Shown: positions 26,474-35,907 of the stretch, piece after piece | Layout of the letters: each line of letters opens with the position of its first letter | Position numbering within the stretch: the first letter of the stretch is position 1 | DNA from: Pseudomonas nitroreducens | Lineage (GTDB): Bacteria; Pseudomonadota; Gammaproteobacteria; Pseudomonadales; Pseudomonadaceae | Reading direction: 5' to 3' | Length of the DNA stretch: 64,000 bases | Assembly: GCF_014204515.1 (NCBI RefSeq) | Contig: NZ_JACHLI010000004.1 | Location: 1 to 64,000 of the forward strand | Program-made: the position numbers and the translations under genes | Notes under the pieces: generated by a model | What the model saw: only the letters and a program-made list of their open reading frames with translations | Database searches by the model: none | What the model was told of the DNA's origin: nothing

Positions 26474-29320
26474 ATGAAATTGAAGCAGTTCCTCAGACCC
26501 CAGGACCCGTCCTTCTCGACTCCCAAGGCGGCCCGGAAGCTCCTGCGTCTGCTGGCCTGGGTGGTCATCGCGTGCCTGTTCTTCACCCTCAGCCTGTTCC
26601 TAGCCGCGAGCCTGAACAGCGAAGTGTCGCAACTGCGCCGGCAGATGAACGCGGCCATGTACGAAGCCCAGGATTACCTCGGCCAGCGCGAGTCGCTGCT
26701 CGAGCACATCAGCCGCGGCGTCACCTGGAAGGCCCGCGAGCCGGTAGTGCAGTGGCGCCAGCTGAACGTGCCGGTGCCGCCCCACGAGCAGGTCTACGTC
26801 ACCCTTGGTGAGCCGGGGTCGAGCTGGAGCCTGGCGCTGTCCGGGCGTGATCTGGCGGAGATGGAAGCCAAGCGGCTGAACCTGATCTATGTCTCCACCG
26901 CGCCGGATCGCTCGGTCACCCGGCTGTACGGGGCGCCGGCGCTCAACGCCGTGGTGCCGCCCTCGGTGCTCGAGGCGCTGGGCAAGCCGGGCACCCCCAG
27001 GGAAAAGCAGCAGGTGCGCTGGCTGGCCGACCCCACCGACCCGCAGGCGCGGCAGTACCTGTTCACCCGCGTGACCCGCGAGCAGGACAACGGCTGGCTC
27101 GGCCTGGAGCTGTTCGGCGCCGATCTCTCCGCGGCCTTCGGCGTCCCCGAGGCCGGGCGCTTCCTGCTGCTGGACCGCGAGCACCGGGCGATCCTCGGCA
27201 GCGCGGTGACGCCCCAGCTCGGCCTGCAGTTCAGCGACCTGTGGGAGGGCGACAACTTCGCCTTCAGCGGCCCCGGCCTGCTGCCCAGCCACCTGGCCCT
27301 GCTCAAGCACCTGGGCAGTTCCGACTGGTCGCTGATCTATTACTTCAACCTCTCCGACCTGCTCCTGCCGATGTGGCCCAGGTTGCTCGCCTCGCTGGTC
27401 TTCCTGGTCGGCTGTTCGCTGCTGGTCTGGGCCATGTGCCGGCGCATCAACCGCCGCCTGATCGGCCCGGCGCAGCATCGCCTCGATGCCCTGGTGGAGA
27501 ACGAGAGCTTCTCCCGCGCGATGATCCAGACCGCGCCGGTGGCGCTCTGCGTGCTGCGGCGCAACGACGCCGAGGTCGTGCTGGAAAACCGCCTCGCCCA
27601 GCAGTGGCTGGGCAGCGGTGACGAACGCCGCTACTGGAGTCACGGCTGGCTGGAGCGCGGCTTCAGCAGCGGTGAAGAGGGTGGTTCGGAGGAGGTGGAG
27701 ACCCACACCGGCCGGCACCTGTACCTGAGCTACACGCCCACCCGCTACAAGGGCGAGGAAGTGCTCTGCTGCGCCTTCAGCGACATCAGCGCGCGCAAGC
27801 AGACCGAGGCTGCGCTGGCCGAGGCCAAGCGCCTGTCCGATACCGCCAACCAGGCCAAGACGCTGTTCCTGGCGACCATGAGCCATGAGATCCGCACGCC
27901 GCTCTACGGCGTCCTCGGGACCCTCGAACTGCTCGGCCGCACGGCGCTGGACCACCAGCAGTCGGGCTACCTGCGGGCCATCCAGCGCTCCTCCTCGACC
28001 CTGCTGCAACTGATCAGCGACGTGCTCGACGTGTCGAAGATCGAGGTCGGCCAGCTGGGCCTGGAACCGGTGGAGTTCTCGCCGCTGGAGCTGACCCTGG
28101 ACACGGTGCAGGCCTACGCCGCTGCCGCCCGTGCCAAGGGCCTGCAGATCTACGCCTGCTGCGACTCCGACATTCCCGGACGGATGCTTGGCGATGCCAC
28201 GCGCATCCAGCAGATTCTCAACAACCTGCTGAGCAACGCGGTGAAGTTCACCGACAGCGGGCGCATCGTCCTGCGCGTGCGGGTCGAGTCGGCCGAAGGC
28301 GCGCAGTACCGCCTGAACTGGCAGGTGACCGACACCGGCATCGGCATCCCGCTGGACCAGCAGGACCACCTGTTCGACGCCTTCTACCAGGTCGCGGGCA
28401 ATGCCCGCGTCGCCGGCGGTACCGGCCTCGGGCTGTCGATCTGCCAGCGCCTGACCGAGCTGATGCACGGCCAGTTGCGGGTAGTCAGCGATGTCGGCCT
28501 GGGCAGCAGCTTCACCCTGAGCCTGCCGCTGCAATGCTCGGCAACACCGGAGCCGCCGCAGCCGCCGCTCGACGACGCGATGGTCTGGGTCCATGCACCG
28601 ACCCGCGAGCTGGCCGAGAGCCTGTGCAGCTGGGTCAGCCGCTGGGGAGCCCAGGCCCAGGTGGCGACGGCCGGGCAGGCGTTCGACGACGAGGCCGAGG
28701 GCGTGCTGGTCGACCTGCGCTTCAACCCCAACGACCGCAAGCCGCTGCCGGCCTGGAAAGGCTGCCGGGTGCTGGTGTCCGACCTGGGCGGCGAGCAGCC
28801 GCGGCAGGAAGGCTGCGACTGGCACGTCGGCCGCTACAGCCTCGATGGCCTGCGCCGCGCCCTGGCGGCCGCGCAGGGCTGTACCGGCACGGAAACGTCA
28901 CGCCAGGCCGAAGCCCCGTCCGACAAGGCGCTGGGCCTGCGCGTGCTGCTGGTGGAGGACAACCCGATCAACCAGCTGATCCTGCGCGACCAGCTCGAAG
29001 CCCTCGGCTGCCTGGTCGAACTGGCCGCTGACGGCAAGCAGGCGCTGGGGCGCTGGCAGGGCGAGACCTTCGACGTGGTGCTCACCGACGTCAACATGCC
29101 CCACCTCAATGGCTACGAACTCACCCGGGCGCTGCGCCAGCGCGGCTACCGGGGGCCGATCATCGGCGCCACCGCCAATGCCATGCACGAAGAGAACGAA
29201 CGCTGCCTCGCCGCCGGCATGAACCTGTGCCTGCACAAGCCGGTGGACCTGCGCACCCTGCGCCAATGCCTGACCAGCCTGCCCATGGAGGCGCCGACAT
29301 GCGACACCAGCGAATCCTGA
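26474..29320 (+). CDS. pvrS: Hybrid sensor kinase, PvrS-like
   Basis: The 948-residue membrane kinase has helix 1 at about 25-47, a periplasmic sensor part of some 245 residues without known family, helix 2 at about 297-318, a PAS-like segment (about 340-440), HisKA with His471 in ATMSHEIRTPLYG, HATPase, then a degenerate receiver-like stretch (about 700-800; no phospho-acceptor pattern seen) and a true receiver with Asp872 in VLTDVNMPHLNG. No Hpt domain is present. Its end overlaps the REC-EAL gene by 22 bases. With the next three genes it reproduces the pvrS-pvrR-rcsC-rcsB set that controls the CupD fimbriae in P. aeruginosa PA14. The name rests on this order rather than on alignment. Confidence 0.8.
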   Translation: MKLKQFLRPQDPSFSTPKAARKLLRLLAWVVIACLFFTLSLFLAASLNSEVSQLRRQMNAAMYEAQDYLGQRESLLEHISRGVTWKAREPVVQWRQLNVPVPPHEQVYVTLGEPGSSWSLALSGRDLAEMEAKRLNLIYVSTAPDRSVTRLYGAPALNAVVPPSVLEALGKPGTPREKQQVRWLADPTDPQARQYLFTRVTREQDNGWLGLELFGADLSAAFGVPEAGRFLLLDREHRAILGSAVTPQLGLQFSDLWEGDNFAFSGPGLLPSHLALLKHLGSSDWSLIYYFNLSDLLLPMWPRLLASLVFLVGCSLLVWAMCRRINRRLIGPAQHRLDALVENESFSRAMIQTAPVALCVLRRNDAEVVLENRLAQQWLGSGDERRYWSHGWLERGFSSGEEGGSEEVETHTGRHLYLSYTPTRYKGEEVLCCAFSDISARKQTEAALAEAKRLSDTANQAKTLFLATMSHEIRTPLYGVLGTLELLGRTALDHQQSGYLRAIQRSSSTLLQLISDVLDVSKIEVGQLGLEPVEFSPLELTLDTVQAYAAAARAKGLQIYACCDSDIPGRMLGDATRIQQILNNLLSNAVKFTDSGRIVLRVRVESAEGAQYRLNWQVTDTGIGIPLDQQDHLFDAFYQVAGNARVAGGTGLGLSICQRLTELMHGQLRVVSDVGLGSSFTLSLPLQCSATPEPPQPPLDDAMVWVHAPTRELAESLCSWVSRWGAQAQVATAGQAFDDEAEGVLVDLRFNPNDRKPLPAWKGCRVLVSDLGGEQPRQEGCDWHVGRYSLDGLRRALAAAQGCTGTETSRQAEAPSDKALGLRVLLVEDNPINQLILRDQLEALGCLVELAADGKQALGRWQGETFDVVLTDVNMPHLNGYELTRALRQRGYRGPIIGATANAMHEENERCLAAGMNLCLHKPVDLRTLRQCLTSLPMEAPTCDTSES

Positions 29321-30495
29321 TCGTCGAGGACCAGCCGTTCCAGCGCGAGTACCTGCTCAACCTGTTCCGCGAGCAGGGCGTGCAGCACCTGCGCGCGGCC
29401 GAGGATGGTGCCGAGGCGCTGCGCTGGCTGGAGCTGGAGCCATTCGACCTGGTGGTCAGCGACCTGATGATGCCGGGGCTGGACGGCGTCCAGCTGATCC
29501 AGCGGCTGGCCACGCTGCGGCAGCCGCCGCTGCTGGCCATCATGACCTCGGCACCGCGCCGGCTGATGGGCAGCGCCTGCATGGTGGCGCGGGCGCACGG
29601 CATCACGGTGCTCGACCAGATCGCCAAGCCGGCCCGTGCGCCGGCCATCCGCCGCCTGCTGGAGAAGCTCGTCTCGCGCCTGGAGCGCGAGGAGCGTCGC
29701 AGCCAGCCGGCGCTTCCCGCGCCCACCCGCGAGGAGCTGCAGCAGGCGCTGGCGCAGGGGCAGCTGCGCGCCTGGTTCCAGCCCAAGGCGTCGCTCATCG
29801 ATGGCCGCATCGTCGCCGCCGAGGCGCTGGTGCGCTGGGAACACCCGCAGCACGGCATCCTGCGACCGAACAGCTTCATGACCCAGTTGAGCGCGGCCGG
29901 GCTCGACGAGGCGCTGCTCTGGGCGATGCTCGGCCAGGCGCTGCAGGCCCAGGCGGAGTGGGTGCAGATGGGCTTGCGCCTGTCGGTGGCGGTGAACCTG
30001 CCCACCCACCTGCTCGACGACCCGGAACTGCCCGATCGCCTGGCGGCTTTCGTCGCCGCCCGTGGCGGAGTGCCGGCGCACATCGTCTTCGAACTGCTGG
30101 AGTGCAGCAGCACGGCGACTCCGGCCAACTACTACGCCGGCACGTGCCGCCTGCGGATGAAGGGCTTCGGCCTGGCGCAGGACGATTTCGGCCAGGGCTA
30201 CAGCTCGCTGTACAATCTGGTCTCGACACCCTTCACGGAACTGAAGATCGATCGCGCGCTGGTCCATGGCTGCGTGGACGACGAAGGGCTGTCCGCGGCG
30301 CTGGAGAGCATCGTCAAGCTGGGCCGGCAACTGGGACTGGAAGTGATCGCCGAAGGGGTCGAGCATCCCGACGAGCTGGCGCTGCTGCGTCGCCTGCGCT
30401 GCGACTGCGCGCAGGGCTACCTGATTTCCGAGCCGGTGCCCGCGGCGGTTCTCACCCGTCTGCTGCAGCAGGAGCGTGCGGCCATTGCCCATTGA
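29299..30495 (+). CDS. pvrR: REC-EAL response regulator, PvrR-like c-di-GMP phosphodiesterase
   Basis: The 398-residue protein joins a receiver (RILIVEDQPFQREYLLN; phospho-acceptor in VVSDLMMPGLDG) to an EAL domain. Residues for c-di-GMP hydrolysis are kept: EALVRW, the Asn in SVAVNLP, the Glu in VFELLE, the pair in QDDFGQGYSSL, the Lys in ELKIDRAL and EGVEHP. The loop reads DDFGQG instead of the common DDFGTG. It should lower c-di-GMP; in PA14 PvrR works against CupD expression. Start ATG 29299 overlaps the upstream kinase gene. Confidence 0.87.
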   Translation: MRHQRILIVEDQPFQREYLLNLFREQGVQHLRAAEDGAEALRWLELEPFDLVVSDLMMPGLDGVQLIQRLATLRQPPLLAIMTSAPRRLMGSACMVARAHGITVLDQIAKPARAPAIRRLLEKLVSRLEREERRSQPALPAPTREELQQALAQGQLRAWFQPKASLIDGRIVAAEALVRWEHPQHGILRPNSFMTQLSAAGLDEALLWAMLGQALQAQAEWVQMGLRLSVAVNLPTHLLDDPELPDRLAAFVAARGGVPAHIVFELLECSSTATPANYYAGTCRLRMKGFGLAQDDFGQGYSSLYNLVSTPFTELKIDRALVHGCVDDEGLSAALESIVKLGRQLGLEVIAEGVEHPDELALLRRLRCDCAQGYLISEPVPAAVLTRLLQQERAAIAH

Positions 30496-30658
30496 TCTGA
30501 GGCAGGCACAGTGAAATTGCACGGGTGATCGTCGGCTCGCCGAGGGCCGATGGTTCGCCGAATGCCGTGCGCGCATCTACAGTCTGCTGGTATCGCCGGC
30601 CCGGCGCCCTGCGCGGGGCCCTGAGCCGCCCTTGCCGTGATTTCCGGATACCTTGTGC

Positions 30659-33600
30659 ATGAATGAACCCGACAACGGTTCGATCCGCAAACTGGCCAGC
30701 ACTTCGCTGCGCCTGAACGTCGTGCTGCTATGTGCCGTTTCCCTCGCCCTGCTGCTGGTGGGCGCCTGTTACTGGGCGCTCGGCCGGGTGGTGCAGGAGG
30801 AGCGCGACAAGATGCACTTCCATTTCAGCCGCTTGATCGGCGATATCCACGAGCACGAAGCCTTCCTCCACCGCATCGCCCAGCAGAGCGACGAGTCGAC
30901 CCAGCGCCAGGACCAGGATGTCATCCCGCTGCAGCGGCGCCTGCTGGTACGCGAGCAGGGCATGGAGATCCACGAGGGGCGCGAGTTCTCCTTTGCCATG
31001 CCGTTCACCCTGGCGCAGCAGCAGGGCAGCCGGCAGGACAAGCCTGGGCCGTTCTCCTTCGGGGTGATGCTGGCGAACTTCTACAGCAGCTACTGGAGCA
31101 CTTCGGCCTATCCCTCGCCGCAGGTGCTGGTGCTCGATCTGCGCGGCCCCACCAGCCTGGCGGTGCCCTCCATCGGCAACTTCCGCGGGCAGCGCCCGCT
31201 GACCCGCCAGAGCTACCTGCCGGTCGTCGAGCGGATACGCCTGGCGCTGGAAGTCTGCCAGCCCGAGCGCGGCGACCACCAGGTCCACTGGGCCCAGGCG
31301 CACGCCTACAGCGGTGGCCAGGGTCGCGAGCTGCTGGCGTATGTCGGCGCGCCCTTGCCGGACAAGCTGTGGTGGGACTCGGACCTGGATCGCCAGGTGG
31401 TCGCCGTGTCGCTGCTGGACCTGGAGCGGATCAACGATTTCGAGCAGATCCTCGAGCGTCCGGTGTTCGACGAACTGGAACTGATCTCGCCCCGCGGCGA
31501 TGTACTGATCGACTCCGTCGGTACCGCCGGCGACTACGACGATGGCCTGAACATCGGCGCCCAGGGCCTGGTGTTCAAGGTGCGCAGCGCCGCCGACGGC
31601 GGCTGGGTGGCGCTCTACCGGCTGAGCTACCAGAGCTTCTTCCGCTACGCCAAGCTGCAGTTCCTCGGTGGCCTGGCGCTGCTGTTGGGTAGCCTGGCCG
31701 GCGGCTGGTTCGCCATCCGCTGGTACTCGCGGCGGGTGATCCGCCCGGCCCGTCAGGCCCACCTGGAGATCGTCGAAAGCGACGCCTTCAGCCGCGCGGT
31801 GATCCAGACCGCCCCCGTGGCGCTCTGCGTCCTGCGCCACCAGAGCCATCAGGTAGTGATGATGAACCGCCTGGCGGAGCTCTGGCTGGGCGATGCCGAG
31901 GCGATCGCGCGCCTGAGCCGCGACTGGGAGCCCCTGTTGCGCGAAGGTGAAGGCGCTGGCCAGGGCAGTTCGGAGGTGGTCTTCGAAGTCGAGGGGCGGG
32001 TGCTGCACGCCGGCTTCGCGCCGACCCGCTACCACGGCGAGAACGTCGTGCTGTGCGCCTTCAACGACATCAGCGCGCACCGCCAGGCCCAGCAGATGCT
32101 GGCCGAGGCGAAGCTGTCGGCCGACGCCGCCAGCGAAGCCAAGTCGGTGTTCCTCGCCACCATGAGCCACGAAATCCGCACGCCGCTGTACGGCGTGCTG
32201 GGGACCCTGGAACTGCTCGGCCTGACCGACCTGAGCCGGCAGCAGCGCGATTACCTCGACACCATCCAGCGCTCTTCCTCAACCCTGCTGCAACTGATCA
32301 GCGACATCCTCGACGTGTCGAAGATCGAGGCCGGGCAGATGGCCCTGGAGGCGGTGGCGTTCAATCCCCTGGAGCTGGCCGAGGACGCCGTCGCCAGCTA
32401 CGCCGGGGTGGCCGAAGGCAAGGAGCTGCAGCTCTACACCTGCATCGATGCGGACGTTCCCGGCCTGGTGCGCGGCGACGCCGCGCGCATCCGGCAGATT
32501 CTCAACAACCTGCTGAGCAATGCACTGAAGTTCACCGACCTGGGCCGGGTAGTCCTGCGCCTGCGCAGGGTCGCCACCGAGTCGGGCGCGATGGCCCTGC
32601 AGTGGCAGGTGACCGATACCGGCATCGGCATGTCCGACGCCCAGCAGAAGCGCCTGTTCGAGCCGTTCTACCAGGCCCATGGCCATGAACACACGGTCAG
32701 CGGCACCGGGCTGGGGCTGTCGATCTGCGCGCGCCTGAGCGAACTGATGGGCGGGCAGCTGCGGGTGGTGAGCGAGACCGGGCTGGGCAGCAGCTTCACC
32801 TTCACCCTGGCGCTGCCGGTCCTCGACGCGGCGCAACCGCCGGTGGACGGCCTGCGCCTGCGCCACGATCCGATCTACGTCCGCGCGCCGGTCCGGGAAC
32901 TGGCGCAGAGCCTGGCTGCCTGGGTCGAAACCTGGGGCGGCGAGGCCATCGTGCAGGACGACCTGCCGGCGTCGACGCCGCCCGGCGCGGTGCTGCTCGA
33001 CCTGCTCGGCGACGGCCACGGCGAGCCGCTGTGGAGCGGCCCGCAGGTCTGCGCCCTGGCCAGGTCCGGCCTGCCGCCGCAGGCGATGCCGCGGGGCTGG
33101 CAGGCCAGCCTCTATCACCTGGCCGGAATCGCCCAGGCGCTGCAGCTGGCGCAGCAGGGCGGCAGTGGCGAGCAGCACCAGCCGCCGCGCGCGGCGCGGC
33201 TGGGCAAGCTGGGGCTGCGGGTGCTGGTGGCTGAGGACAATCCGATCAACCAGGCGCTGCTCAAGGAACAGCTGGAAGAGCTGGGCTGCCGCGTCACCCT
33301 CACCGGCAACGGCCGGGAGGCGCTGCAACGCTGGGCGCCCGGCGCCTTCGATGCGCTGCTCACCGACGTCAACATGCCGGTGATGAATGGCTACGAGCTG
33401 GTCGGCGAGCTGCGCCGCCACGACAGCTGGCTGCCGATCATCGGCGTCACCGCCAACGCCCTGCGCGAGGAAGGCGAGCGCTGCATGGCGGTGGGCATGA
33501 ATGCCTGGCTGGTCAAGCCGATGAGCCTGCGCACCCTGCACGACGGGCTGCTCAGGGTCTGCGGCCACCTGGCCGCGGCGACTGCGGAAAGCGAAGGGCA

Positions 33601-33904
33601 AGGCGCCGTCGCGGCGACGGACGACACTATCCAGGTATCGCCGAAGATGCGCGAGCTGTTCATCCGCACCATGCACCAGGACATGCAGGGGGTGCGCGAT
33701 GCGCTGCAGGAAGATGATCTCGCCACCGTCCGCCAGCAGGTGCATCGTCTGCGTGGCGCACTGGCGGTGGTGCAGGCCCATGGCCTGAGCGATGCTTGTG
33801 GCGCCGTCGAGGAAGCCCTGATCGCCCAGCCTTCGGGGCCGGAACTCAGTGCGGCGGTGAACGCCCTGCTTGGACGGATCGAGGCGGCGCTGAGCGGCCT
33901 CTGA
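30659..33904 (+). CDS. rcsC: Unorthodox hybrid kinase with Hpt domain, RcsC-like
   Basis: The 1081-residue kinase has helix 1 (about 18-41), a periplasmic sensor of about 290 residues, helix 2 (about 334-355), a PAS-like part, HisKA with His504 in ATMSHEIRTPLYG, HATPase, a weak receiver-like stretch, a receiver with Asp903 in LLTDVNMPVMNG, and a C-terminal Hpt domain with His1029 in VHRLRGALA. This gives a full His-Asp-His relay ending on the LuxR-type regulator next door, as in RcsC/BvgS-type systems. The kinase core is very close to that of the PvrS-like protein (the same segment FLATMSHEIRTPLYGVLGTL), so the two arose by duplication. ATG 30659 is preferred to the TTG two codons upstream. 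Confidence 0.83.
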   Translation: MNEPDNGSIRKLASTSLRLNVVLLCAVSLALLLVGACYWALGRVVQEERDKMHFHFSRLIGDIHEHEAFLHRIAQQSDESTQRQDQDVIPLQRRLLVREQGMEIHEGREFSFAMPFTLAQQQGSRQDKPGPFSFGVMLANFYSSYWSTSAYPSPQVLVLDLRGPTSLAVPSIGNFRGQRPLTRQSYLPVVERIRLALEVCQPERGDHQVHWAQAHAYSGGQGRELLAYVGAPLPDKLWWDSDLDRQVVAVSLLDLERINDFEQILERPVFDELELISPRGDVLIDSVGTAGDYDDGLNIGAQGLVFKVRSAADGGWVALYRLSYQSFFRYAKLQFLGGLALLLGSLAGGWFAIRWYSRRVIRPARQAHLEIVESDAFSRAVIQTAPVALCVLRHQSHQVVMMNRLAELWLGDAEAIARLSRDWEPLLREGEGAGQGSSEVVFEVEGRVLHAGFAPTRYHGENVVLCAFNDISAHRQAQQMLAEAKLSADAASEAKSVFLATMSHEIRTPLYGVLGTLELLGLTDLSRQQRDYLDTIQRSSSTLLQLISDILDVSKIEAGQMALEAVAFNPLELAEDAVASYAGVAEGKELQLYTCIDADVPGLVRGDAARIRQILNNLLSNALKFTDLGRVVLRLRRVATESGAMALQWQVTDTGIGMSDAQQKRLFEPFYQAHGHEHTVSGTGLGLSICARLSELMGGQLRVVSETGLGSSFTFTLALPVLDAAQPPVDGLRLRHDPIYVRAPVRELAQSLAAWVETWGGEAIVQDDLPASTPPGAVLLDLLGDGHGEPLWSGPQVCALARSGLPPQAMPRGWQASLYHLAGIAQALQLAQQGGSGEQHQPPRAARLGKLGLRVLVAEDNPINQALLKEQLEELGCRVTLTGNGREALQRWAPGAFDALLTDVNMPVMNGYELVGELRRHDSWLPIIGVTANALREEGERCMAVGMNAWLVKPMSLRTLHDGLLRVCGHLAAATAESEGQGAVAATDDTIQVSPKMRELFIRTMHQDMQGVRDALQEDDLATVRQQVHRLRGALAVVQAHGLSDACGAVEEALIAQPSGPELSAAVNALLGRIEAALSGL

Positions 33905-33997
33905 GCGCCGGCCCGGCAACAGCAGCTACTCTAGATGAGTGGCCGAGCCCTGGTGGCCGGCCAATGATCGCAAACGTTGGGACTCAAGAAAGAACTC

Positions 33998-34648
33998 ATG
34001 GAAAAAGTCAGAGTGGTACTAGCGGACGACCATCCCATCGTCCTGATGGGCGTACGCGAGGTGATCGATCGGGATGATCGCTTCGAAGTGGTGGGCGAGG
34101 CGCACAATTCCAGCGAGCTGGTGGCGCTGTATCGCGAGCAGCGCCCGGCCATCGTCATCACCGATTACAACATGCCCGGCGACCAGACCTATGGCGACGG
34201 GCTGAAGCTGATCGAGTACCTGCTGCGCAACTTCCCCGACACGCGCATCCTGATCCTCACCATGCTCTCCAATCCGCTGATCCTTTCCAGTCTCTACGAC
34301 CTGGGCGTGTCCGGGGTGATCCTCAAGCATGGCGACCTCAACGAGATCCTGGTGGCGCTCAAGGCGCTGTCCCAGGACCGCATCTACCGCGGGCCGGGGA
34401 TGCAGTCCAGCAGCAGTGTGCTGGCCAGCGGGGATGATGTGGAGGGGCGTATCGCCAGCCTGTCGGTGAAGGAGTACGAGGTGCTGCGCCACTTCGTTTC
34501 GGGGATGAGCGTGAGGGATATAGCGCTGCTGCTCAATCGCAGCGTGAAGACGGTCAGCGCGCAGAAGATTTCTGCCATGCGCAAGCTGGATGTGGAGACC
34601 GACCAGGCGTTGCTGACGTTCTGTGTGAAGGCCAATCTGTTTCAGTAG
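33998..34648 (+). CDS. rcsB: LuxR/FixJ-type response regulator, RcsB-like
   Basis: The 216-residue regulator has a receiver (KVRVVLADDHPIVLMGVREV; Asp56 in VITDYNMPGDQTYGDG) and a C-terminal LuxR-type helix-turn-helix (LSVKEYEVLRHFVSGM, DIALLLNRSVKTVSAQK). It resembles the BvgA/EvgA/RcsB group, the expected partner of an Hpt-bearing kinase. In PA14 RcsB activates cupD. ATG 33998 is the start; the upstream frame adds seven residues. The Cup genes begin 1.6 kb further on and face it, so control would act on the shared promoter region at 42254-42570. Confidence 0.87.
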   Translation: MEKVRVVLADDHPIVLMGVREVIDRDDRFEVVGEAHNSSELVALYREQRPAIVITDYNMPGDQTYGDGLKLIEYLLRNFPDTRILILTMLSNPLILSSLYDLGVSGVILKHGDLNEILVALKALSQDRIYRGPGMQSSSSVLASGDDVEGRIASLSVKEYEVLRHFVSGMSVRDIALLLNRSVKTVSAQKISAMRKLDVETDQALLTFCVKANLFQ

Positions 34649-34719
34649 CCCAATCCTGTTGGTGCGGGCTTTGCCTGTGAGTCGACTGCAAGGCTGGCGT
34701 GTGTCCTTGCTCGAATGTT

Positions 34720-35040
34720 GATTTTTGGCTCGTTGCATTCTGGTCTGCTTGGGAAGAGGTTTTCCTGCGTCGCTTCGGTGTGCGCCCTGGCTTCTTGTTT
34801 CGCCCCTCGGCGAGTCACTTCTTCCAAACGCCGAAGAAGTAACCAAGAAGGCTTGCCCCTCCATCCGGTTTTTCGCCTAGGCGAAAAATTCCCTCGTTGA
34901 AGCGAAGTTTCAGGGGCACGCCGCGAAGGGCCATCCCTGGCCCATCGCGGCTCTCGCGGCATCCATGCCGCTCAACCCCTGAAACTCCGCTTCAACGAGG
35001 CCTCCTGAAAGGGGCGCTCCGGAGTGCTTTGGTGTTTCTC
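34720..35040. repeat. Long intergenic repeat with nested inverted repeats
   Basis: No gene is seen from 34649 to 36247. This part contains a hairpin ACTTCTT/AAGAAGT (34817-34840), a perfect 20-base palindrome TTTTTCGCCTAGGCGAAAAA (34869-34888), and 24-base arms with one mismatch (34893-34916 and 34976-34999) around a 59-base middle. The wording AAGTAACCAAGAAGG recurs in intergenic DNA of many pseudomonads as far as I recall, so this looks like a dispersed non-coding element. It may also end the regulatory operon. Confidence 0.65.
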
Positions 35041-35056
35041 TGGAAGTCTCCAGGTG

Positions 35057-35090
35057 CCAAAACCAAAACCAAAACCAAAACCAAAACCAA
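35057..35090. repeat. Hexanucleotide microsatellite (AAAACC)n
   Basis: About five head-to-tail copies of AAAACC, ending in a degenerate copy, lie in non-coding DNA between two repeat families. Copy number may vary between strains. No gene or promoter is close enough to suggest phase variation. Confidence 0.85.
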
Positions 35091-35138
35091 AGCCAGAGCC
35101 GGGACCCCAATCGACACAGGGCGGCGGTGTTGCTCCCG

Positions 35139-35216
35139 TAGGAGCGGACCTTGTCCGCGAAATCCGGCGCGGAGGAATTCGTCCTCACCGGGAAATACCC
35201 AAGCCTTGCGCCCCGC
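35139..35216. repeat. REP element, GGACCTTGTCC variant
   Basis: GTAGGAGCGGACCTTGTCCG followed by CGCGGAGGAATTCGTCCTCA and a short spacer. Nearly the same 100-base block returns at 36111-36213, so the two copies bracket the tandem array and the second repeat family. Confidence 0.75.
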
Positions 35217-35887
35217 GTAGGAGCGGACTCCGTCCGCGATGGTTCCGCCGCCGTAATGTCGGTGGGCATACCGGTAGGAGCGAGCTTGCTCGCGAACCCG
35301 CCCAGCGCTGGATTCCCCATGCGCCGGCCTTGCCGGCAGATCGCGGGCAGAGTCCGCTCCTACGGGTCGGCTCCGATGCATCCGGCGGCGTAGGAGCGGA
35401 CTCCGTCCGCGATGGTTCCGCCGTCGTAACGGCGGTGGGCATACCGGTAGGAGCGAGCTTGCTCGCGAACCCGCCCAGCTCCGCATTCCCCTGCATGCAC
35501 CGGCCTTGCCGGCAGATCGCGGACAGAGTCCGCTCCTACGGGTCGGCTCCGATGCATCCGGCGGCGTAGGAGCGGACTCCGTCCGCGATGGTTCCGCCGC
35601 CGTAACGGCGGTGGCATATCGGTAGGAGCGAGCTTGCTCGCGAACCCGCCCAGCGCCGGATTCCCCATGCGCCGGCCTTGCCGGCAGATCGCGGACAGAG
35701 TCCGCTCCTACGGGTCGGCTCCGATGCATCCGGCGGCGTAGGAGCGGACTCCGTCCGCGATGGTTCCGCCGTCGTAACGGCGGTGGGCATACCGGTAGGA
35801 GCGAGCTTGCTCGCGAACCCGCCCAGCTCCGCATTCCCCTGCATGCACCGGCCTTGCCGGCAGATCGCGGACAGAGTCCGCTCCTAC
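35217..35887. repeat. Tandem array of four ~174-bp REP-composite units
   Basis: Units begin with GTAGGAGCGGACTCCGTCCG at 35217, 35390, 35566 and 35738, that is, every 172-176 bases. Each unit holds a direct REP, a middle element GTAGGAGCGAGCTTGCTCGC of a second REP type, and an inverted REP ending in GTCCGCTCCTACG. Neighbouring units differ at few places; units 2 and 4 share the variant TCCGCATTCCCCTGCATGCA and units 1 and 3 share the other. No protein-like frame of normal composition is present. Confidence 0.9.
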
Positions 35888-35907
35888 GTAAAGTTCTTCG
35901 CGGGGAC

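Noticed and set aside
34992..35834. Minus-strand frame of 280 codons in the repeat tract
   Set aside because: It is made only of translated REP units (repeated LCPRSAGKAG-like strings) and has no gene-like start or neighbours.
35217..35887. Possible CRISPR array (regular repeats with different stretches between)
   Set aside because: Units are 172-176 bases and made of palindromic REP cores; the parts between are alike in all units, and no cas gene is near.
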